Source of the DNA: Stenotrophomonas nematodicola
GTDB taxonomy: Bacteria > Pseudomonadota > Gammaproteobacteria > Xanthomonadales > Xanthomonadaceae
DNA length: 64,000 nt
Assembly (NCBI RefSeq): GCF_009467805.1
Contig: NZ_WIAY01000008.1
Location: forward strand, 91,321-155,320
Direction of reading: 5' to 3'
Within the stretch, counting starts at the first letter, position 1. The number at the start of each line of letters is the position of its first letter. Positions 27,484 to 36,475 of this stretch are shown here, in pieces. The position numbers were made by a program, and so were the translations under genes. The notes beneath the pieces were generated by a model. The model worked only from the letters and a program-made list of their open reading frames with translations, searched no databases and had not been told where the DNA came from.

Positions 27484-28247
27484 GGGCGTTTTCCAGCAAG
27501 CGAAGGGTGGTCGTGGACGGGGGTGCGCTTGAGCCACAGGCGCAGCGCCTGCCAGTGGATGGCCGCGACCACCTGCAGGGTCATCAGCGGGTAGCGCAGC
27601 AGGACGCCGGCGAGGCCGCGGCGGTCCAGCGGCTGGCGCTGCAGCACCAGATCGGCATCGAACTGGCGCGCACCCTCGCGCCAGACCTGCATGTGCACGT
27701 GCAGATCCTCACCCGGCGCGGTGAAGCGCCAGCGGTAGCGGCAGTCCATCGGCATGAAGGGCGAGACGTGGAACTGCTTGTCGAACTCCCATGCCAGCGC
27801 GCGGCCGTGGGCATCGGCGGCGGCCACCGGCAGCACGTAGGCGTGCCGCTCCTTCCAGGGCGTGTTGGTGATCTCCGCGACGATGCACTCCAGCGTGGTG
27901 CCGTCGGCGGCGTAGCAGTAGTAGAAGCTGACCGGGTTGAACACGTGGCCGCCATAGCGCAGGTGCGCGAGCAGGCGGACCGGTCCGGCCGGCGCGCGGC
28001 CGAGCGCCTCGGTCACCCGCGCGCGCACGGCCTCGGCCAGCGGCACGGCCGGGTCGCCGAGGTAGTCGCTGCGGCGGAATTCGGCCAGGTTGCGGCGGCC
28101 CACCGACCACAGCCAGCGGCCACGGAACACCTGGTCCAGCTCATCCAGATCCAGCAGCAGCTGCGCCACCGGGTAGCCGAACGCGTGGGCCTGTGGCAGG
28201 TGGCGGCGATGCCGCATGCGGCCGCGGTAGATCGCGCTGGCGCTCAT
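27480..28247 (-). CDS. DUF1365 family protein
   Basis: A 255-residue cytoplasmic or membrane-associated protein. It carries the family signature HVFNPVSFYYCYAADG and the upstream RHRRHLPQAHAFGYPV. DUF1365 genes are almost always beside a COG2907 flavoprotein and a cyclopropane-synthase homologue. The biochemical role is not established; an involvement in modified fatty-acid synthesis is inferred. It is coupled by ATGA on both sides (28244-28247 and 27480-27483). Confidence 0.9.
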   Translation of the reverse strand: MSASAIYRGRMRHRRHLPQAHAFGYPVAQLLLDLDELDQVFRGRWLWSVGRRNLAEFRRSDYLGDPAVPLAEAVRARVTEALGRAPAGPVRLLAHLRYGGHVFNPVSFYYCYAADGTTLECIVAEITNTPWKERHAYVLPVAAADAHGRALAWEFDKQFHVSPFMPMDCRYRWRFTAPGEDLHVHMQVWREGARQFDADLVLQRQPLDRRGLAGVLLRYPLMTLQVVAAIHWQALRLWLKRTPVHDHPSLAGKRP

Positions 28248-29524
28248 GCCGACACCGCCTCGGACAACGGCCAGTACGCGTCGGCATCCAGTGCGTCCAG
28301 CGCATCCACCACACGGCGCGCGCTGCGGATGCCGTCCTCATGGAAGCCCCAGCCCCAGTAAGCGCCGGCGAACCAGGTCCGGCGCCGGCCCTGTACCTCG
28401 GCCCAGCGCCCCTGCGCGCGCACCATCGCGTGGTCGTGCACGGGGTGCGAGTACTGCAGGCGGCGCAGCACCTTGGCCGGGTCGATCGCCTCGCTGCGGT
28501 TGAGCGTGACCACCAGCGGCGTGGGCGTGTCGATGCCCTGCAGCAGGTTCATGCAGTAGCTGACCGTGCACGGTGCCGTCGGCGACGCCGGCACGTGGGC
28601 GTTCCAGGCGGCCCACGCCTTGCGGTGCGTGGGCAGCAGCCGGGCGTCGGTATGCAGGACCACCTCGTTGGGCTGATAGCGGATCGCCCCGAGCACGGCA
28701 CGTTCGGTCGGATCGGCATCGGACAGCATCGCCAGCGCCTGGTCGCTGTGGCAGGCCAGCACCAGCTGGTCAAACCCTTCCAGCCCGGCCGCACTGTGCA
28801 CGCGGACGCCCTGCGCGTGACGTTCCACGCCGTATACCCGGCACTCCAGACGCTCCCGGACCTGCCAGCGGCGCCGCATCGCGTCGATGTAGCGGGCCGA
28901 CCCGCCCTCCACCACCCGCCACGGCGCACGGCCACTGACCTGCAGCATCTGGTGGTTGGCCATGAACTGCACCAGGTAGCGTGCCGGGAACGCGGCCAGC
29001 GCCGCCGTGGGCGCCGACCAGAGCGCCGAGGCCATCGGCAGCAGGTGCTCGTCCACAAAGGCGCGTCCGTAGCCACCGTCCTGCAGGTATTCACCGAGCG
29101 ATGGCCCGTCCCCGTCGCTCTGCAGCAGCGCCGGTGCCTCGCGGTAGAAGCGCCGCAGATCGCGCAGCATGCCCCAGAAGCGCGGCGAGACCAGGTTGCG
29201 GCGCTGGCAGAACAGCGCATCCAGCGAGGTGGCGTTGTACTCCAGCCCGCTGCGCTCGCTGTGCACGGAAAAACTCATGGTGGTCGCCCGCGTCGCCACG
29301 TTGAGCTGCTCGAACAGCGCGGTAAGCAGGGGATAGTGCAGCGGGTTGAACACGATGAACCCGGTGTCCACCGCCTGCGTGCGCCCGTCCACCTCCACCG
29401 TATGGGTGTGGGTGTGCCCGCCGAGGTAGTCGTTGGCTTCGAACAGGGTCACCTCGTGGCGCTGCGACAGCCACCAGGCGCTCGCAAGGCCGGCGATGCC
29501 CGATCCGATCACGGCGATGCGCAT
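28244..29524 (-). CDS. FAD-dependent oxidoreductase, COG2907 (amine-oxidase-like)
   Basis: A 426-residue flavoprotein. The N-terminal dinucleotide-binding motif IAVIGSGIAGLASAWWLSQ is followed by VTLFEANDYLGGHTHTH, where the second glycine motif and acidic residue bind FAD. The C-terminal FAD segment TWFAGAYWGWGFHEDGIRSA is also conserved. This COG2907 group is fixed next to DUF1365 and CFA-type genes; in Rhodobacter sphaeroides members of this set belong to the RpoE singlet-oxygen regulon. It probably desaturates or oxidises an acyl chain (inference). It lies 1 bp after the desaturase gene. Confidence 0.88.
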   Translation of the reverse strand: MRIAVIGSGIAGLASAWWLSQRHEVTLFEANDYLGGHTHTHTVEVDGRTQAVDTGFIVFNPLHYPLLTALFEQLNVATRATTMSFSVHSERSGLEYNATSLDALFCQRRNLVSPRFWGMLRDLRRFYREAPALLQSDGDGPSLGEYLQDGGYGRAFVDEHLLPMASALWSAPTAALAAFPARYLVQFMANHQMLQVSGRAPWRVVEGGSARYIDAMRRRWQVRERLECRVYGVERHAQGVRVHSAAGLEGFDQLVLACHSDQALAMLSDADPTERAVLGAIRYQPNEVVLHTDARLLPTHRKAWAAWNAHVPASPTAPCTVSYCMNLLQGIDTPTPLVVTLNRSEAIDPAKVLRRLQYSHPVHDHAMVRAQGRWAEVQGRRRTWFAGAYWGWGFHEDGIRSARRVVDALDALDADAYWPLSEAVSA

Positions 29525-29525
29525 G

Positions 29526-30485
29526 TCAGTTCTCCGCCTTGGCCAGCACCCACGCCGGCACCGGTTTGAGATCGCGTACCAGGCCAAGCCAGCCCATCAC
29601 GCGCAGGCCGTACCAGGTGATGTCCACTTCCCACCAGTAGAAGCCCTGGCGCACTGTGCCCGGGAAGAAGTGATGGTTGTTGTGCCAGCCTTCACCGAAG
29701 GTCAGCAGTGCCAGCCACAGGTTGTTGCGGCTGTCGTCGGCGGTGGCGAAGCGGCGCCGGCCGAAGCGGTGCGCCAGCGAGTTGATGGTCACCGTGGCGT
29801 GGAACAGCACCACCGTGGAGATGAAGAAGCCCCACACCAGCATCTGGCCGCCGCTGGTGCCCCACGACGGCGCGATGCGCTCGAGCATGGCCCCCAGGCC
29901 GAACAACGCGGCGGCCAACATGATCGGCACCAGAGTGTCGAAGCGGTCCAGCCAGCGCAGTTCGGGATATTTCGCCAGGTCCGGGATGCGCGCGAAGTCG
30001 GTGCGGAACCCTTCGGGGGTGAGGAACCAGCCCATGTGGCTCCACCAGAAGCCGTGCACACGCGGCGAGTGCGGATCGGCCGGGGTATCGGTATGGCGAT
30101 GGTGGTGCCGATGGTGCGCGGCCCACCAAAGCGGGCCCCGCTGCACGCTGGCCGCGCCGATCACGGCGAACGCGAACTGCACCGCGCGCGAGGTCCGGAA
30201 GGTGCGGTGCGCGAAGTAGCGGTGGTAGAAGGCGGTGATCGCGAACATGCGCACGGCATACAGCGCCACCGCGACCCCGACCGCGATCCAGGACACGCCC
30301 ACCCACAACACCGCCACGCAGGCCAGGTGCATCGCCGCGAACGGAATCGCGCGCAGCCAGTCCACGCGCTGCGCGGCTTCGGGCGCCACCGTCGTGTCGG
30401 CACCGGTATCAAACCAGCGCCGCACCGTGGGCCAAAGGCCCCGGCGGGCGGTGCGTCCTGTTGCAGGGGCGGGTCCGGCCGACAT
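29526..30485 (-). CDS. Membrane fatty-acid (acyl-CoA/phospholipid) desaturase
   Basis: A 319-residue integral membrane di-iron desaturase. The three histidine boxes are HRYFAH, HHRHHHRHTD and HNNHHFFPG, as in delta-9-type desaturases. The ATG at 30485 was chosen because an AGGAG lies nine bases before it; the upstream ATG at 30494 would follow that ribosome site directly. The ribosome site is inside a perfect hairpin (30493-30518). It is the first gene of the downstream lipid operon after the anti-sigma gene. Confidence 0.92.
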   Translation of the reverse strand: MSAGPAPATGRTARRGLWPTVRRWFDTGADTTVAPEAAQRVDWLRAIPFAAMHLACVAVLWVGVSWIAVGVAVALYAVRMFAITAFYHRYFAHRTFRTSRAVQFAFAVIGAASVQRGPLWWAAHHRHHHRHTDTPADPHSPRVHGFWWSHMGWFLTPEGFRTDFARIPDLAKYPELRWLDRFDTLVPIMLAAALFGLGAMLERIAPSWGTSGGQMLVWGFFISTVVLFHATVTINSLAHRFGRRRFATADDSRNNLWLALLTFGEGWHNNHHFFPGTVRQGFYWWEVDITWYGLRVMGWLGLVRDLKPVPAWVLAKAEN

Positions 30486-30492
30486 ATCGCGC

Positions 30493-30518
30493 ATCTCCTG
30501 GCGTGCTTGTCAGGAGAT
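30493..30518 (-). promoter_or_regulatory. Hairpin that sequesters the desaturase ribosome-binding site
   Basis: On the minus strand ATCTCCTG pairs perfectly with CAGGAGAT (8 bp) around a 10-nt loop. The right arm contains the whole Shine-Dalgarno AGGAG, so the stem hides it in the mRNA. The arrangement looks like a translational switch or RNA thermometer, but this is inferred from sequence only. Confidence 0.6.
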
Positions 30519-30533
30519 ACGGGAACAGCGGCC

Positions 30534-30555
30534 TTCCGGATGCACGTATCCGGAA
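30534..30555. promoter_or_regulatory. Palindrome between anti-sigma and desaturase genes
   Basis: TTCCGGAT (30534-30541) and ATCCGGAA (30548-30555) form a perfect inverted repeat with a six-base spacer. It could be an operator, part of a promoter for the lipid genes, or a weak terminator; no T-run follows on either strand. Confidence 0.45.
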
Positions 30556-30567
30556 ATAAAGTGCACC

Positions 30568-31341
30568 TTAGAGGTTGGCGATGTCGCCCTTGGCGATGAC
30601 CGGGCCGGTCGGGATGCCCTGCGGGGCGCCGCCGGACGGTTCCAGCGTGATCGCCAGCACCGAACCGTTCACCAGCGCATCACGCAGCATGTCCGGTACC
30701 GCCACGGTGTGGGCGCGGTTGATCGAGACCAGGCCCAGCGAACGCGGTGCACCGCCCGCCGGGATCAGCCACAGCTCGGGCGCGCGCCCGGCGGCGTCTG
30801 CTGGCGCCGGGACCGGCACCATCAACACTTTGCCGTGGGCCTTGTCGACCGAGGCCAGCCAGCCAGGGGAACCGTCGTCGTGCAGCAGCGGCGTGACCGG
30901 CCGGGTGGCCTGTTCCGGCTCGGCCGGCGTGGTCGGGGTGACCGCCACCGGCGGCGCTACCGGTGCCACCGGTACCACGTCGCGGCGGGCAAGGACCGCC
31001 ACCAGCGCGACCACCGCTGCCAGCGCCGTCATGCCCTGCCAGAAGCCGGTGCGCTGCCAGGCGCGCGGTGTGGCGCCCACCGACGGCCAGCCCAGCGAGG
31101 TGCGGATACGCGGCCACAGGTGGGCCGGGACAGCCTCGGTGCCGAGTGAGTCGAGCAGCGGCGCCAGCCGGTTTTCCCACTGGCTGACCAGGCGCGCAAA
31201 GCCCGGATCACGGGCGATGCGCTGTTCCACCTCGGCGCGCTGGGCGGCATCGAGCACCCCGAGCACGTATTCACCGGCCAGGATGTCCGCGCCGGGTGGT
31301 TCGGCGTCATGAGGCATATCGTGGAGATCGCGGACGTTCAT
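30568..31341 (-). CDS. Anti-sigma factor, RskA type
   Basis: A 257-residue protein. The cytoplasmic N-terminus (LAGEYVLGVLDAAQRAEVEQ) resembles the anti-sigma domain that grips the sigma factor. One membrane helix follows at about residues 95-115 (GMTALAAVVALVAVL). The periplasmic C-terminus ends with the RskA-type APELWLIPAGGAPRSLGLVS. It is coupled by ATGA to the sigma gene at 31338-31341, the usual order. Signal-dependent proteolysis of the membrane protein would release the sigma factor. The direct signal is unknown. Confidence 0.92.
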   Translation of the reverse strand: MNVRDLHDMPHDAEPPGADILAGEYVLGVLDAAQRAEVEQRIARDPGFARLVSQWENRLAPLLDSLGTEAVPAHLWPRIRTSLGWPSVGATPRAWQRTGFWQGMTALAAVVALVAVLARRDVVPVAPVAPPVAVTPTTPAEPEQATRPVTPLLHDDGSPGWLASVDKAHGKVLMVPVPAPADAAGRAPELWLIPAGGAPRSLGLVSINRAHTVAVPDMLRDALVNGSVLAITLEPSGGAPQGIPTGPVIAKGDIANL

Positions 31342-31907
31342 CGTTCCAGGCACACCCGTAGTTGGCCCAGCCCACGGCGGATCCAGCTTTTCACCGATCC
31401 CAGCGGCGCACCGATCCGGCGCGCCAGTTCGTCATAGCTCGCCCCATCCAGGAAGGCCAGCCGGATCAGCGAACGCCGGCGAGGCTCCAGCGTGTCCAGG
31501 CAATCGTCCAGGCGCTCGCGATCGGAGGCGTGCTCGGCCGCCTGCGCCGGCTGCGGCGCGAAATCGGGAATCTCTTCGGCCACCGACAGATCGTCCAGCG
31601 GGCGCGGCGGTGCGGCGCGCAGGCGATCGATGGCGCGGTTGCGGGCCAGCGTGGAGAGCCAGGTCATGGCTGAGGCCTTGGCGCGGTCAAACTGCGCGGC
31701 CTTGTGCCACACCGTGACGAAGGCGTCCTGCAGCACGTCCTCGGCATCGCCGCGGTCGCGCAATATGTGCAGGCAGATCGCGAAGAGACGGCCGGAGGCC
31801 AACTGGTAAACCGATTCAAACGCCTGGCGGTCGCCGGTGGCGACCTGGACGAGCAGCTCATCGAGGCGCCGCGAGGCACCGGTATCGGCAGTGTCCAGCT
31901 CGGGCAT
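31338..31907 (-). CDS. ECF RNA polymerase sigma factor (RpoE/SigK-like)
   Basis: A 189-residue group IV sigma factor. Region 2 spans about residues 15-85 (SGRLFAICLHILRDRGDAED, then the DAFVTVWHKAAQF helix). Region 4 spans about 125-185 with the HTH ASYDELARRIGAPLGSVKSW. It lies between a secreted protein gene and its cognate anti-sigma gene. The ATG at 31907 (MPELDTAD) was selected from a longer open frame because residues upstream are not sigma-like. It probably activates itself and the lipid-modification operon downstream. Confidence 0.92.
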   Translation of the reverse strand: MPELDTADTGASRRLDELLVQVATGDRQAFESVYQLASGRLFAICLHILRDRGDAEDVLQDAFVTVWHKAAQFDRAKASAMTWLSTLARNRAIDRLRAAPPRPLDDLSVAEEIPDFAPQPAQAAEHASDRERLDDCLDTLEPRRRSLIRLAFLDGASYDELARRIGAPLGSVKSWIRRGLGQLRVCLER

Positions 31908-31977
31908 CGCAGGCTCAATGTCGTCGGGGGAACAGCCGGCATCGTCGTCGCTGCGCGCCTGCCGCGCAAGGGGGCAC

Positions 31978-32754
31978 TCATCCGGCACATGCGGACACCA
32001 GCGGTTGCTGCCGCGCGGAGGCCAGCTCGGCCAGCGTTGCCGCGACCGGCGCCTCGGCAAACTCGACGCGCACCTGGGGGTAGCGCCCGTGTTCATCACG
32101 CACGTTGCCGGTGCCGGAGAACTGCAGGAGGCGGGGTGTGGCGCGCGCGTAGATCAGGGTCACCGCCGGCACGGCGAAGCCGAACCAGGCATCCAGGCGC
32201 ATCTGCAGCTGCTCGGCCGGCTGGCCCTGCCAGGTGACCGCACCGCTGCGCTGCAGCTTCAATGGCACCAGCCGCTGGCGGCTGGGCAGCAGGAACTGGA
32301 AAGCCACGCTGCGCCCGCCCTGGAGGGCGTCCCAGTGCTTGAGCACGGCCGCGTCGAACCCGGCATCGACCACCGCGTCGGACGGAATCGCGATGGTACG
32401 GCTCACGCGTTCGGCCTGCGCGTCCTCACGCACGTACACGGTGCGGGCGGTGGCGCTGCCCTGCAGGCCTTCCTGGTAGCCGTTGCGCGCATCTTCGAAC
32501 GCGAAGTCCGGGGTCTGCGCACTGCCCTGCGGGGTCATCCATTTGCGCGCGAAGGCGCGTCCGTCCGCGCAGCGGTACAGCACCAGCCGCGAGCGCGCCT
32601 CGGGCGGGCCCTGCAGCCAATGGGTCTCGCGGTACAGCAGGCGCCCGCCGGCGGGCGCGTAGGCACGGCCTTCCTGGCGCTGCACCTGCTGGGCAGCGGC
32701 TGGCAGCGCCGGGATCAGCACCAGCAGCAGCGAGGGAAGAAGGGTTCGGCGCAT
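31978..32754 (-). CDS. Secreted protein of unknown function upstream of ECF sigma
   Basis: A 258-residue protein with a signal peptide (MRRTLLPSLLLVLIPALPAA, cleaved at AAQ). The mature part is mixed alpha/beta with LLYRETHWLQGPPEARSRLV, LVLYRCADGRAFARKWM and the repeated aromatic stretch LDAWFGFAVPAVTLIYARAT. It may be a periplasmic lipid- or polymer-binding protein. I do not recognise the family. Its stop lies 70 bp before the sigma gene on the same strand, so it may be part of the same regulon and could sense or carry lipid. Confidence 0.75.
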   Translation of the reverse strand: MRRTLLPSLLLVLIPALPAAAQQVQRQEGRAYAPAGGRLLYRETHWLQGPPEARSRLVLYRCADGRAFARKWMTPQGSAQTPDFAFEDARNGYQEGLQGSATARTVYVREDAQAERVSRTIAIPSDAVVDAGFDAAVLKHWDALQGGRSVAFQFLLPSRQRLVPLKLQRSGAVTWQGQPAEQLQMRLDAWFGFAVPAVTLIYARATPRLLQFSGTGNVRDEHGRYPQVRVEFAEAPVAATLAELASARQQPLVSACAG

Positions 32755-32939
32755 GTCCGGCTCCGCAGGGGGGGTCATCGGGAGATACGCAGGCAACGGC
32801 GTCATGGATGCAGTGGCTGGCGCGCCTGCCCCACTCCCGAAGCACGTTCTGGCTGGACCGGCAGATGCCCCGTGACGCGACCCAGGACGAACCGGCCCCC
32901 CTTGACCACCGCGCCCCTTCGGCCTACCTTGTGCTCGCC

Positions 32940-33140
32940 GAAGGTATCCATCTCTTCATGCAGATGAAGGGATGGGTTTAAACGGGAATCCGGTGAAGGC
33001 GCCTTGCGCGCCCATTCCGGAGCTGCCCCGCAGCGGTGAATGGAAACGAATCCTGCCAACAGCACTGGGCATCCGCCTGGGAAGCGGCAGGTACTAGGAG
33101 GGCGTGCGCGCCCGTGTCCATCAGCCCGAACACCGGCCCC
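32940..33140 (+). ncRNA. Cobalamin (AdoCbl) riboswitch controlling metE
   Basis: The core of the cobalamin class is visible in order: a P2-like helix near 32945-32976, GGGAATCCGGTGAAG (32984-32998), GCTGCCCCGCAGCGG (33023-33037), CACTGGGCATCCGCCTGGGAAG (33063 on, split here across the L5/P6 region) and the closing B12-box-like AGCCCGAACACCGG (33123-33136). It lies 230 nt upstream of the B12-independent methionine synthase gene, so adenosylcobalamin should repress metE. Exact ends are estimates. Confidence 0.9.
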
Positions 33141-33369
33141 GGCCGGGGAACACGACCGTTCCCCGATTCGACCTGGAACGTCCGCGGGGAGGTTGCCGGG
33201 GCCTGCCGCCATGCCGCCAGCATGGCGCCGCCCCCGTGCGTCCGCTTCGCGGCATCCGGTTCGCCCGCGGGGGCGAAGGTCGCTGGCGGGGCGGGCACGG
33301 CAGCAATGGCGTGGACGGCGCGCGGTTCCTTCGTTCCTCAATGCCCCTACGCAATGAGGACACGTTTCA
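33141..33369 (+). promoter_or_regulatory. Expression-platform region of the metE leader
   Basis: The 230-nt segment between the riboswitch aptamer and metE holds no gene. CCTCA (33336-33340) can pair with TGAGG (33355-33359), which contains the GAGGA ribosome site, so translation could be blocked by a hairpin. No poly-U terminator was found, favouring translational control. This is inferred from pairing only. Confidence 0.5.
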
Positions 33370-35664
33370 ATGACTACCGTTACCAACCTGGGTTTTCCGC
33401 GCATCGGCGCCAAGCGCGAGCTCAAGCGCGCGCTGGAGGCGTACTGGTCCGGCGAGAGCAGCGCGCAATCGCTGCAGGACACCGCCCGCGCGCTGCGCGC
33501 CCGCCATTGGCAGCTGCAGCGCGAGGCCGGGGTGGACGTACCGCCGAGCAACGACTTCAGCCTCTACGACCAGGTGCTTGATGCCGCGTTCCTGTTCGAC
33601 GCGATTCCGGCGCGCTACCGCGCGCTGGCCGATGCCGACCCGCTGGCCGGCTACTTCGCCCTGGCCCGTGGCGTGCAGCGCGATGGCCACGACCTGCACG
33701 CGCTTGAAATGACCAAGTGGTTCGACACCAACTACCACTACCTGGTGCCCGAGCTGCAGGCTGGACAGGGCTTCGCACTACGCGGCGACAAGCCGTTGGC
33801 CGAGTATCGCGAAGCCCGCGCGCTGGGCATCCAGACGCGGCCGGTACTGCTGGGCCCGGTGAGCTTCCTGCTGCTGTCCAAGACCGTGGATGGCAGCCCG
33901 GCGCTGGATCTGCTGGACGCGCTGCTGCCGGTCTACGTCGAGCTGCTTGGCGCCCTGAAGGACGCCGGCGCCGAGTGGGTGCAGCTGGACGAGCCGCTGC
34001 TGGTGCAGGATCTGGACGAGACGGCACGCGCCGCCTACGTGCATGCCTACGCCACGCTGGCCACCGCGCCGCGCCCGAAGGTGCTGCTGGCCACCTACTT
34101 CGGCGCGCTGGACGACAACCTCCCGCTGGCGGCCTCTTTGCCCGTCGATGGCCTGCACGTGGACCTGGTGCGCGCACCGGAACAGCTGGATGCGGTGATC
34201 AAGGCACTCCCGGCCGGCCGCGTGCTGTCAGCTGGCCTGGTCAACGGCCGCAACATCTGGCGTACCCATCTGGACAACGCGCTGGTGCTGGCGCGCTACG
34301 CGCATGGCCACCTGGGCAACCGGCTGTGGCTGTCCCCGTCGTGCTCGCTGCTGCACAGCCCGGTGGACCTCGCGCTGGAAACCAGGCTCGACGATGAGCT
34401 GCGCGGCTGGCTGGCCTTCGCACGACAGAAGCTGCAGGAGCTGCGCCTGCTCGCCGACGCCATCGATGGCGCCGCGCATGCCGAGGCCGGGCTGGCCGAG
34501 GCACGGGCCCGCATCGAGTCGCGCCGGCAGTCGCCGCGCGTGCACAAGCCGGCCGTCGCCGCGCGTCTGGCCGCGCTGACCCCGGCCGATGCGCAGCGCC
34601 ACAGCCGCTACCCGCAACGTCACCTGGCGCAGGCGGCCGCTCTCAAGCTGCCGCGCTTCCCCACCACCACCATCGGGTCGTTCCCACAGACCCTGGAGGT
34701 GCGTGAAGCGCGTGCGCGCAACAAGTCCGGCAAGCTCTCCGATGCCGACTACGATGCCTTCCTCGCCACCCAGACCGAACACTGCGTGCGCGTGCAGGAG
34801 CAGATCGGGCTGGACGTGCTGGTACACGGCGAGTTCGAGCGCAACGACATGGTCGAGTACTTCGGCGAGCAGCTCGATGGTTTCGCGTTCACCAGGAGCG
34901 GGTGGGTGCAGAGCTACGGTTCGCGCTGCGTGAAACCGCCGGTGATCTACGGCGATGTGACCCGTCCCCAGCCGATGACGGTGCGCTGGTCGCAGTACGC
35001 GCAGTCGCTCACCGACCGGCCGATGAAAGGCATGCTGACCGGCCCGGTGACGGTGCTGCAGTGGTCGTTCGTGCGCGATGACCAGTCGCGTGCCGCGACC
35101 TGCCGGCAGATCGCGCTGGCCCTGCGCGATGAGGTGCTGGATCTGGAAGCGGCCGGCATCGGCGTGATCCAGATCGACGAGCCGGCCATCCGCGAGGGCT
35201 TGCCGCTGCGTCGCGCGCAGTGGCGCGAGTACCTGGACTGGGCGGTGGAAGCGTTCCGGATCAGCGCCAGCGGCGTGCGCGACTCGACGCAGATCCACAC
35301 CCACATGTGCTACTCCGAGTTCAACGACATCATCCATTCGGTCGCCGCAATGGATGCCGACGTGATCTCCATCGAGACCTCGCGGTCGCGCATGGAGCTG
35401 CTGGATGCGTTCGTCCGCTTCCAGTACCCCAACGAGATCGGTCCGGGCGTGTACGACATCCATTCGCCGCGCGTGCCGGACAAGGAGGAGATGCTCGCGC
35501 TGCTGCGCAAGGCCGCCGAGGTCCTGCGTCCGGAGCAGATCTGGGTCAACCCGGACTGCGGGCTCAAGACACGCGGCTGGAAGGAAACCCGCGCCGCCCT
35601 CGACGCACTGGTGGCCGCCGCGCGCCAGCTGCGCGAGGAAAGCGCCGACGCCAACGCCGCCTGA
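33370..35664 (+). CDS. metE: B12-independent methionine synthase
   Basis: A 764-residue enzyme that transfers a methyl group from 5-methyltetrahydrofolate to homocysteine without cobalamin. It has the N-terminal [20 protein letters not shown] and C-terminal zinc ligands in [12 protein letters not shown] (His, Cys) and in [13 protein letters not shown]. The Glu in the late [13 protein letters not shown] is also conserved. A cobalamin riboswitch precedes it, which is consistent with a B12-sparing role. Full length is normal for the family. Confidence 0.98.
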   Translation: MTTVTNLGFPRIGAKRELKRALEAYWSGESSAQSLQDTARALRARHWQLQREAGVDVPPSNDFSLYDQVLDAAFLFDAIPARYRALADADPLAGYFALARGVQRDGHDLHALEMTKWFDTNYHYLVPELQAGQGFALRGDKPLAEYREARALGIQTRPVLLGPVSFLLLSKTVDGSPALDLLDALLPVYVELLGALKDAGAEWVQLDEPLLVQDLDETARAAYVHAYATLATAPRPKVLLATYFGALDDNLPLAASLPVDGLHVDLVRAPEQLDAVIKALPAGRVLSAGLVNGRNIWRTHLDNALVLARYAHGHLGNRLWLSPSCSLLHSPVDLALETRLDDELRGWLAFARQKLQELRLLADAIDGAAHAEAGLAEARARIESRRQSPRVHKPAVAARLAALTPADAQRHSRYPQRHLAQAAALKLPRFPTTTIGSFPQTLEVREARARNKSGKLSDADYDAFLATQTEHCVRVQEQIGLDVLVHGEFERNDMVEYFGEQLDGFAFTRSGWVQSYGSRCVKPPVIYGDVTRPQPMTVRWSQYAQSLTDRPMKGMLTGPVTVLQWSFVRDDQSRAATCRQIALALRDEVLDLEAAGIGVIQIDEPAIREGLPLRRAQWREYLDWAVEAFRISASGVRDSTQIHTHMCYSEFNDIIHSVAAMDADVISIETSRSRMELLDAFVRFQYPNEIGPGVYDIHSPRVPDKEEMLALLRKAAEVLRPEQIWVNPDCGLKTRGWKETRAALDALVAAARQLREESADANAA

Positions 35665-35734
35665 CCCACCGCCACGCCTGGCCCCAAAGACCGCGCCGCC
35701 GCCGTTGCCGGCGGTGCGGTCGACGAGACATCGC

Positions 35735-36424
35735 ATGACACTGCCTCACACCCCCCCGATCGACCGCCCCACTCTCACCCTGCCGGGTGGCCACACCAGG
35801 CTGCTGCTGCATTCGTGCTGCGCCCCGTGCTCCGGCGAAGTCATGGAGGCGATCACCGCCTCGGGCATCGATTACACGATCTTCTTCTACAACCCCAACA
35901 TCCACCCGGTGAAGGAGTACGAACTGCGCAAGCAGGAGAACATCCGCTTTGCCGAGAAACACGGCGTGCCGTTCGTCGATGCCGACTACGACACCGACAA
36001 CTGGTTTTCACGCGCACGCGGCATGGAGAACGAGCCCGAGCGCGGCATCCGCTGCACGATGTGCTTCGACATGCGCTTTGTGCGCACGGCGCTGTACGCG
36101 CACGAACACGGCTTCCAGGTGATCAGCAGTTCGCTGGGCATCTCGCGCTGGAAGGACATGAACCAGATCAACGACTGCGGCCACCGCGCCGCCGCGCACT
36201 ACCCGGGTATCCAGTACTGGGATTACAACTGGCGCAAGGGCGGTGGCGCCGCGCGCATGGTCGAGATCAGCAAGCGCGAGCAGTTCTACCAGCAGGAATA
36301 CTGCGGCTGCGTGTACTCGCTGCGCGATGCCAACCGCCACCGCCGCGAGAACGGCCGCGAGCGGATCAGGATCGGGGTGCTGTACTACGGTGACGGCACC
36401 TCGCGGCAGGGCGATGCCGACTGA
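35735..36424 (+). CDS. queH: Epoxyqueuosine reductase QueH
   Basis: A 229-residue protein that performs the last step of queuosine biosynthesis, reducing epoxyqueuosine in tRNA. The N-terminal Cys pair and third Cys lie in [11 protein letters not shown] (Cys28, 29, 32), CTMCFDMRF adds two more, and the C-terminal [14 protein letters not shown] gives further candidate metal ligands. This is the QueH (DUF208) fold and not the cobalamin enzyme QueG, so the pathway can run without B12. The ATG at 35735 is 71 bp past metE, and both are on the plus strand, a notable coincidence of two B12-independent functions. Confidence 0.9.
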   Translation: MTLPHTPPIDRPTLTLPGGHTRLLLHSCCAPCSGEVMEAITASGIDYTIFFYNPNIHPVKEYELRKQENIRFAEKHGVPFVDADYDTDNWFSRARGMENEPERGIRCTMCFDMRFVRTALYAHEHGFQVISSSLGISRWKDMNQINDCGHRAAAHYPGIQYWDYNWRKGGGAARMVEISKREQFYQQEYCGCVYSLRDANRHRRENGRERIRIGVLYYGDGTSRQGDAD

Positions 36425-36475
36425 CCGCCACCGGGGCGTCGGCTAGACTGGACGCCCCACCTGCGTGATGCTGCC

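Noticed and set aside
24955..27594. A long open frame on the plus strand (about 880 codons) across the CFA and DUF genes
   Set aside because: It is antisense to four recognised genes and has low-complexity His/Arg/Gln-rich translation, a usual artefact of high-GC third positions.
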